A stretch of 10,603 nucleotides of DNA from Promethearchaeota archaeon (GTDB lineage Archaea; Asgardarchaeota; Lokiarchaeia; Sigynarchaeales; SOKP01), in contig JAGXOB010000057.1 in assembly GCA_019894735.1 (NCBI GenBank), positions 1-10,603 of the forward strand, in the 5' to 3' direction. Positions within the stretch are counted from its first letter, which is position 1; each line of letters opens with the position of its first letter. The notes beneath the pieces were generated by a model. That model was not told where the DNA came from and ran no database searches. It saw only the letters and a list, made by a program, of their open reading frames with translations. A program made the translations under genes and the position numbers. Below, piece after piece: positions 6,717-10,603 of the stretch.

Positions 6717-6734
6717 TTAACCCATTTGGGTTAA
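6717..6734. promoter_or_regulatory. perfect dyad TTAACCC-ATTT-GGGTTAA, candidate operator
   Basis: Seven-base arms flank a four-base centre. The sequence just before it (GTAAGGGTATAATCCTTAAC, 6702-6721) forms a second, overlapping imperfect dyad built from related AAGG/CCTT half-sites. It sits between the regulator and the ABC exporter, about 100 bases upstream of the exporter's likely TATA box. It could be the regulator's binding site, or a stem in the regulator mRNA's 3' end. Assignment is by position and symmetry only. Confidence 0.45.
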
Positions 6735-6842
6735 AAAACTCCCATTTTACCTCTACTTTTTACTTATTTATTAAATACTAGGCTATCATCGAATTTAAAA
6801 GCGCGTTTATATATTTTAATATCAACTAATGAACTCAAAATG

Positions 6843-6850
6843 TTTTATAT
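6843..6850 (+). promoter_or_regulatory. probable TATA box of the ABC exporter operon
   Basis: TTTTATAT lies about 47 bases before the ATG at 6894, predicting a leader of about 20 bases. A second candidate, TTTATATATTTT around 6806-6817, would give a leader near 55 bases. Confidence 0.4.
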
Positions 6851-6893
6851 TGATCTAAATATTAAATTAACAAAAACTAAATAAGAGAATAAA

Positions 6894-7712
6894 ATGTCAG
6901 AAATTAAAACAAAAGAGTATGAAAAACCTCAGAACATTATAAATCCTAATAGTGAAATCTCTATTGAGGTAAAAAACCTTAGGAAGATATTTAGAGCGAA
7001 TAAAGGTTATGATGACATTATTGCTGTTGATGATGTTTCCTTTAAAGTAAAATCTGGAGAATTATTTGGATTTTTAGGTCCAAATGGAGCAGGAAAAACA
7101 ACGACAATAAATATATTGATTGGTTTATTAAAACCAACAAGTGGGATAGCAGTTATTAATGGTTATGATGTAAGGGAGGGGCTCTATCATATTAAACAAT
7201 TGATTGGAGTCTGTCCCCAAAAGCCTTCTATTTTTAAACTTCTTACAGGGAAAGAAAACATCAAACTTTTTGGTGCTCTTCATTCCATGAAAAAAGTTGA
7301 AATTGAGGAGAATACAGATAGACTTTTAAAAATTCTAAATTTGTCTAATGCGAGTAAAAGAAAAACCAAAGGATATAGTGGTGGAATGTTAAGGCAGCTA
7401 AATATGATAATTGCTTTGATACATGACCCCAAAATAGCATTTTTAGATGAACCTACAGTAGGCATGGATCCTAGAGTCCGTAGAGCAACTTGGGATTTTA
7501 TACGCTCACTTAAGAAAAAAAATAAGACGATATTCTTGACTACGCATTACATTGAAGAAGCTGAAAAACTTTGCGACAGAGTTGCTATTATAGATTATGG
7601 AAGAATTATTGAAATTGGGAACCCGAATGAATTAATCCAAAAATATAAGGTTAATAATTTAGAGGACGTTTTTATGAAAATTACAGGAAGAAAAATAATG
7701 GAGGGAATGTAA
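6894..7712 (+). CDS. ABC-2 type exporter, ATP-binding protein
   Basis: 272 residues with all catalytic elements of an ABC ATPase: Walker A G62-P-N-G-A-G-K-T-T70, Q-loop Gln109 (C-P-Q-K-P), signature Y161-S-G-G-M, Walker B I-A-F-L-D-E-P (181-187) with catalytic Glu186, D-loop G-M-D-P and switch His218 (T-T-H-Y). The C-terminal part after about 220 is the short regulatory tail found in drug/daunorubicin-type (DRA) exporter ATPases; it ends with L-E-D-V-F near 256. An extra polar N-terminal stretch of about 22 residues precedes the domain. It powers the permease whose start codon follows its stop directly. The substrate is unknown; candidates include antibiotics, lipids or ions. Codon use is AT-rich like the host. 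Confidence 0.96.
   Translation: MSEIKTKEYEKPQNIINPNSEISIEVKNLRKIFRANKGYDDIIAVDDVSFKVKSGELFGFLGPNGAGKTTTINILIGLLKPTSGIAVINGYDVREGLYHIKQLIGVCPQKPSIFKLLTGKENIKLFGALHSMKKVEIEENTDRLLKILNLSNASKRKTKGYSGGMLRQLNMIIALIHDPKIAFLDEPTVGMDPRVRRATWDFIRSLKKKNKTIFLTTHYIEEAEKLCDRVAIIDYGRIIEIGNPNELIQKYKVNNLEDVFMKITGRKIMEGM
7700..7705 (+). promoter_or_regulatory. Shine-Dalgarno of the ABC permease gene
   Basis: GGAGGG inside the last codons of the ATPase gene, seven bases before the ATG at 7713. It is the strongest ribosome-binding site in the operon and supports coupled translation. Confidence 0.7.
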
Positions 7713-8450
7713 ATGGATTTTAAAAGAGTTCTAGCATTGGTAAAGATGGAACTGTTAAAGGCACTTCGACAACCAGCTTTCTTTTTCTTGATGCTATTTT
7801 TTCCCGCACTTCTTACAATAATGTTTGGATTCATTTTTGGAGATCCTGAATCTGGAATGTCGATGAACACAATGGCTCCAGGATTATTCGTGTATGCATG
7901 CATATTCATAATAATGACAGTTGCTCAAGCTTTTAGTGAAATGCGAGATCAAGAGCTTCTTAGAAGATTAAACACAACCCCAATGACATCAGCAGATTTT
8001 ATTATAAGCGAAATATTCTCAAATATGGTTATTGTAATTCTACAAATAATAATCATATATATTTCGGCTATTCCATTTGGATTTACTCCAAATACTAACG
8101 CTGTTGGAATGATTTTAGCTTTCATTTTAATTATAGTATTTTCACTAAGTTCAGTTGGGTTAGGACTTATAACAGCTACGATATCTAAATCTTCTGGAAC
8201 CGCCTTGGGAATTTCATTCCTCTTTATATTACCTCAGATGTTTCTAGGAACTTTTATACCAGTCACCGCAGCAACTGAGGCTATATCAATGTTCATGCCA
8301 AGTTACTATGTAACGCAAGCTTTATCTGCGATTTTTAATGGTGATTTAACTAATCCTTGGGTATTAACAGGGTTTACCCTTATTAGCATAGTGAGTTTGA
8401 TAGTCATAACTATTGGCGTGTTCTTATTTAAAAAAATCAGTAATAAATAA
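7713..8450 (+). CDS. ABC-2 type exporter, permease
   Basis: 245 residues with six predicted membrane helices at about 23-41, 57-75, 102-122, 132-155, 163-182 and 218-239. Between helices 2 and 3 is the family's amphipathic coupling segment E-M-R-D-Q-E-L-L-R-R-L-N-T-T-P (76-90), which resembles the E-R-E-x-G-T-L-E-x-L-x-x-T-P motif of ABC-2 exporters. The P-Q-M-F-L-G-T-F-I-P sequence (174-183) and the following S-Y-Y-V-T-Q-A-L match the conserved loop and re-entrant region before the last helix. It acts in the cytoplasmic membrane with the adjacent ATPase, probably as a 2+2 complex. The start codon abuts the ATPase stop with no gap. Confidence 0.93.
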   Translation: MDFKRVLALVKMELLKALRQPAFFFLMLFFPALLTIMFGFIFGDPESGMSMNTMAPGLFVYACIFIIMTVAQAFSEMRDQELLRRLNTTPMTSADFIISEIFSNMVIVILQIIIIYISAIPFGFTPNTNAVGMILAFILIIVFSLSSVGLGLITATISKSSGTALGISFLFILPQMFLGTFIPVTAATEAISMFMPSYYVTQALSAIFNGDLTNPWVLTGFTLISIVSLIVITIGVFLFKKISNK

Positions 8451-8470
8451 CTTTTTTTCATATATAAAAT
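8451..8470 (+). promoter_or_regulatory. T-run then TATA-like box ahead of the DUF998 gene
   Basis: A run of seven T residues after the permease stop (ending at 8458) is followed by TATATAAAAT at 8461-8470. The box is centred about 26 bases before the GTG at 8492. The gap may therefore both end the ABC transcript and start a leaderless transcript of the next gene. Confidence 0.35.
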
Positions 8471-8491
8471 ATTTAGTAAAATTGGACAAAG

Positions 8492-9088
8492 GTGTTAATT
8501 ATCTTAAAAATTCTATCGAAAGTAAACGCAGGTTTAGTAATATTTGTTGGCAGTGTTCAGTGGTTACTGATGATCATAGTATCAGAAAGTTTTCAACCTG
8601 ATTATAACAGTTCCTTACACTATATCAGCTCTTTAGGAGTTGGTATGACTGCTCTTACCTATAATACATCCATAATTTTATATGGGTTGAGCTTAGTCAT
8701 ATCGTCAATAATTCTTTACAAAACACTTAATAAGAAGTTATTAACTTCATTATTACTTGTTACTGGACTATTTATAATGGGAGTAGGAGTATTTCCCGAG
8801 AATTCAAGGCCTATGCATGGTTATGTCACAGCATTTGCTTTTATTTTTGCAGTGCTACTTCCTATTATCTCGTTCAAAGCGTTAAATCCGCCATTTTCCT
8901 ATATTTCTATTATAATGGGTTTAATATGTCTCGTGATGCTAATAATTTTCTTTCCATATTTGGGATTACCCGCAGACTCAACTATTATGATATTAGGATT
9001 AGCAAAGGGAACTATGGAACGGCTTGTCATCTACACCCTTTTGGTTTGGATGCTAAGCTTCAGTATATCCTTACTTACTACTGCTTAA
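8492..9088 (+). CDS. DUF998 family membrane protein (GTG start)
   Basis: 198 residues with six membrane helices at about 11-30, 57-76, 83-100, 108-127, 136-155 and 177-196. Family marks are Y-I-S-S-L-G-V-G (44-51), the G-V-G-V-F-P-E loop (97-103) with nearby His109, and G-x-x-E-R-L (173-178) before the last helix. The function of DUF998 proteins is not established. The GTG at 8492 is the only usable start: a stop lies four codons upstream, and the next Met (27) would remove helix 1. It follows the ABC permease by 41 bases and may share its operon or have its own promoter. An inverted repeat with T-tracts follows at 9103-9137. Confidence 0.88.
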   Translation: MLIILKILSKVNAGLVIFVGSVQWLLMIIVSESFQPDYNSSLHYISSLGVGMTALTYNTSIILYGLSLVISSIILYKTLNKKLLTSLLLVTGLFIMGVGVFPENSRPMHGYVTAFAFIFAVLLPIISFKALNPPFSYISIIMGLICLVMLIIFFPYLGLPADSTIMILGLAKGTMERLVIYTLLVWMLSFSISLLTTA

Positions 9089-9102
9089 TAAGGAATAAAT
9101 TT

Positions 9103-9137
9103 AAATCAATTTTTTTTCTATTTTTACGCATTGATTT
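9103..9137 (+). terminator. hairpin and T-tract terminator after the DUF998 gene
   Basis: AAATCAAT (9103-9110) pairs with ATTGATTT (9130-9137) across a 19-base spacer that contains long T runs. Together they form a likely transcript end 15 to 50 bases after the stop. From here to 9250 I see no gene. Confidence 0.5.
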
Positions 9138-9250
9138 TATTTAAAGAAATCTCATAGGTAAAAAGATATGAGGGTGATATTTTACAGTTAAAGTCTAAGA
9201 TACTACTTCTCTAACAAGTAAAAAGTTTTATTCTCAAAATATTAGAAAGA

Positions 9251-9406
9251 TCATCTACTCTTAGAAGGTGTATTTCTTACAGAAATAGGTTTCTCAAGCA
9301 TAATTTTATAGATTTCATTAGCTCTTTGCTCAATTAATTCCCTTGTCCGAGAATTTGGGCTTTTTAATTGTTGGGATCTTTCCAGAGCAATATTACTAGA
9401 GAATAA
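9251..9406 (-). pseudogene. 5'-truncated, diverged copy of the 237-residue gene's last ~50 codons
   Basis: The minus strand encodes a short frame closed upstream by a stop at 9407-9409 and lacking a start codon. It ends I-E-Q-R-A-N-E-I-Y-K-I-M-L-E-K-P-I, then P-S-K-S-R and a TGA. The intact gene at 9794-10507 ends I-E-R-R-A-N-E-I-Y-Q-N-M-F-E-S-P-I, then T-P-K-S-R and TGA. Similarity extends upstream to I-A-L-E-R against I-A-I-D-R at residues 190-194 of the intact protein. The DNA around both stops shares AGATCATCTACTCTT (9248-9262 and 9791-9805). It is a remnant of a paralogue, about 50 codons of 237, whose 5' part has been lost or replaced by the DUF2695-type gene. Base composition is host-like (20 GC in 60 at 9301-9360), unlike the intact copy. 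Confidence 0.8.
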
Positions 9407-9409
9407 TTA

Positions 9410-9640
9410 TTATTTATCGTATTTTTCTCTCAAGTATTCTTCAGAGTTTAAAAAAATTTCACAATCGCAAAATCCACCAGAACTTCTGCAATCCTCTAGA
9501 AATTCTTCCTGTTCTTTTCGGGGTATGTTCATTTCATTTAGGATTATTTCAGCATTGGTTAAATCGCGCGCATTACACCCATTAGTTTCCAACAATTCTT
9601 CTAATCTAACAAAAAACTTCTCTAAATCGTTTTTATTAAT
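9410..9640 (-). CDS. DUF2695-type small protein with uncertain or ATT start
   Basis: The C-terminal motif G-G-F-C-D-C-E-I-F-L-N is the hallmark of DUF2695 proteins (G-G-Y-C-D-C-E-V), preceded by an N-G-C-N segment matching the family's G-C-D-H. From ATT at 9640 the protein is 76 residues; C58 and C60 are the paired cysteines and C22 is the upstream one. The family's leading helix (D-L-E-K-F-F-V-R-L-E-E-L-L-E) lies before the first conventional in-frame start, TTG at 9595, and no in-frame ATG, GTG or TTG lies between that TTG and the upstream stop at 9664. AGGTGA (9648-9653) stands seven bases before the ATT, an ideal ribosome-binding site. Alternatives are a short TTG-started form or a frameshifted gene, since an ATG at 9665 is one base out of frame. 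The function of the family is unknown; the C-D-C motif may bind metal. Confidence 0.7.
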   Translation of the reverse strand: MNKNDLEKFFVRLEELLETNGCNARDLTNAEIILNEMNIPRKEQEEFLEDCRSSGGFCDCEIFLNSEEYLREKYDK

Positions 9641-9647
9641 ACACGAT

Positions 9648-9653
9648 TCACCT
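9648..9653 (-). promoter_or_regulatory. strong Shine-Dalgarno supporting an ATT start
   Basis: AGGTGA on the minus strand, seven bases ahead of ATT at 9640. Spacing and match are both near optimal, and no ATG, GTG or TTG opens a longer frame at that distance. Confidence 0.5.
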
Positions 9654-9793
9654 TTAGAACTTCATTGTTCTATTATTTAAGAATAATTTAAACCCTCTTA
9701 TTTTTGCCTTTCTCTTAGTAATTCTGCTTTAATAGCCCAATATACGGAACTTGAGCATAAACTTTTAGATTCGATAAAATTTCGAGGATTAGA

Positions 9794-10507
9794 TCATCTA
9801 CTCTTTGGGGTAGCTTTACGAATCAAAATGGGGCTCTCAAACATATTCTGATAAATCTCGTTTGCCCTACGCTCGATTGCGTCTCTAATCTGAGACTTGC
9901 TTGTCATAGAATTATAATTATAATATCTGTCAATTGCAATCTTTCGCCATTTCTTTTTCCACGCTGGGAAGCCCGTCTTAACGTAGCGCTCCCGATTTGG
10001 GAAACCTTGGCACACCCAGTTAAACAATATAAAGTACCTCTTTATACCTGAGTCCATCGTAAGATTTTTTGAGCGCACTCCTAAATTTCTGAGGTGTTGA
10101 ATAAATCTGCCCTCAACAGCGTCTTGGAGCTCTCCTTCGACAATTGCCGGCTCGTAATATATTTTGTTCTCGTCAAAATATTCTCTAACCAGATCAAAAC
10201 AATTACCCCGGCATAGGAGTATTCTATCTCTCTCGCTGTGATTAAGTATTTTCAGAGTTTTGATTATTACCTTTAAAATATGTTTCCTCGATCCGTCATC
10301 GTTCTTGTTCTCTTCGTTATAAAGCATGACAGGTATCGATTGAAATATAATCTTTCCCGTGCTCGCGTCCCGTAAGCCGATGAAAGCATCGCCAACGAGA
10401 TCGCCCGTCCCAGCATCATCAATTTCTATTGTTCTTCCCTTCCACTCGCTGGGATTTATAGTGGATTGGCACGACTCTTGGTCGTCTTTTTTCGTTTCTG
10501 TCTTCAT
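9794..10507 (-). CDS. Protein of unknown function, possibly RNase H-like fold, 237 residues
   Basis: No function is recognised with confidence. After a polar 20-residue start, residues 26-50 form two strands with I-E-I-D-D-A-G-T-G-D-L-V-G-D (27-40), acidic residues at the end of a first strand as in RNase H-like enzymes. Then come a Lys-rich helix (about 74-90), a strand ending in L-C-R-G-N-C (98-103), and E124-G-E-L-Q-D-A-V-E132-G-R leading into a helix, reminiscent of the acidic C-terminal motif of RuvC-like proteins. The last 60 residues are strongly basic (K-K-K-W-R-K), suggesting nucleic-acid binding. All of this is inference from pattern. The ATG at 10507 has a TATA-like box 28 bases upstream. 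GC is locally high (35 of 60 at 9961-10020), suggesting transfer from a different background. A truncated paralogue lies at 9251-9406. Confidence 0.85.
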   Translation of the reverse strand: MKTETKKDDQESCQSTINPSEWKGRTIEIDDAGTGDLVGDAFIGLRDASTGKIIFQSIPVMLYNEENKNDDGSRKHILKVIIKTLKILNHSERDRILLCRGNCFDLVREYFDENKIYYEPAIVEGELQDAVEGRFIQHLRNLGVRSKNLTMDSGIKRYFILFNWVCQGFPNRERYVKTGFPAWKKKWRKIAIDRYYNYNSMTSKSQIRDAIERRANEIYQNMFESPILIRKATPKSR

Positions 10508-10530
10508 TACTAGTGTACATAATTGAACCC

Positions 10531-10540
10531 ATAAATATGT
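10531..10540 (-). promoter_or_regulatory. probable TATA box of the 237-residue gene
   Basis: ACATATTTAT on the minus strand, centred 28 bases before the ATG at 10507, so the transcript is probably leaderless or has a leader of a few bases. There is no Shine-Dalgarno before that ATG, consistent with this. Confidence 0.45.
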
Positions 10541-10585
10541 TTCGGTTTTCCTTAGGATTGCGTGTTAAGATTTAGGGGGATTTTC

Positions 10586-10603
10586 ATGGGTTTCAAATTT
10601 TCT
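10586..10603 (+). CDS. possible start of a further gene (six codons visible)
   Basis: ATG at 10586 follows GGGGGA (10575-10580) with a five-base gap, a good ribosome-binding arrangement, and the frame (M-G-F-K-F-S) stays open to the window edge. It would be divergent from the 237-residue gene. Too short to identify. Confidence 0.3.

Noticed and set aside
7280..7909. Minus-strand open frames opposite the ABC exporter genes
   Set aside because: They overlap strongly supported ATPase and permease genes and have no recognisable features of their own.
8413..8601. Plus-strand frame bridging the permease end and the DUF998 start
   Set aside because: It is an alternate frame over two supported genes, and its translation is not protein-like.
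8926..9144. Plus-strand frame overlapping the DUF998 3' end
   Set aside because: An alternate frame that runs into the terminator region; no motifs.
9794..9796. TGA of the 237-residue gene read as selenocysteine
   Set aside because: Some Asgard archaea use selenocysteine, but no SECIS-like structure or redox motif is visible, and the decayed paralogue ends at the same TGA after the same K-S-R.
9251..9940. Insertion sequence or transposon bounded by the duplicated gene ends
   Set aside because: The two segments are diverged direct repeats within coding sequence; no transposase, terminal inverted repeats or target-site duplication were found.

Overview
The window looks like a piece of an Asgard archaeal chromosome (Promethearchaeota, most likely a Lokiarchaeia-type lineage). 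The DNA is AT-rich, and archaeal TATA-like boxes sit roughly 25 to 30 bases before several starts. The strongest taxonomic marker is a Rab/Ras-like small GTPase whose switch II reads WDFEGEERF and is followed by an F-L-L...Y-C-K-G-A-N stretch, a pattern I associate with the expanded Asgard GTPase families. A membrane-anchored C1q/TNF-like protein and a double-winged-helix Lrp-type regulator fit the same picture. The taxonomic call is recognition from memory, not a search result.

Layout. 1-1188 holds small housekeeping or stress genes: the start of an SRPBCC/AHSA1-type protein (minus, cut by the window edge), a TfoX N-terminal-domain protein (plus) and a universal stress protein (minus). 1396-3164 is a tight two-gene unit, a stand-alone ChrB C-terminal domain overlapping an MFS transporter by 4 bases; it is visibly richer in GC than most neighbours and looks acquired. 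3277-3834 encodes a conserved soluble protein of unknown function. 3892-5325 (minus) holds the C1q-like surface protein and, upstream of it, a small GTPase with a degenerate G4 (guanine-specificity) motif and a long tail ending in an amphipathic helix.

5660-9088 reads on the plus strand: a tandem-Lrp transcription regulator, then an ABC exporter (ATPase directly abutting an ABC-2 permease), then a six-helix DUF998 membrane protein. The regulator probably controls the exporter; a perfect dyad with surrounding half-site-like repeats lies between them. The DUF998 gene may have its own leaderless promoter.

9251-10507 (minus) is the least ordinary region. A 237-residue protein of unknown function, possibly with an RNase H-like fold, is intact at 9794-10507. 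A second, 5'-truncated and diverged copy of its last ~50 codons lies at 9251-9406. Between them is a small DUF2695-type protein whose homologous region begins upstream of any ATG, GTG or TTG in frame, so it uses either an ATT start behind a perfect Shine-Dalgarno sequence or is frameshifted. The intact copy is locally much richer in GC than the decayed copy, which points to separate histories. The window ends with a possible new gene start on the plus strand at 10586. I saw no tRNA, rRNA, CRISPR array or recognisable transposase.
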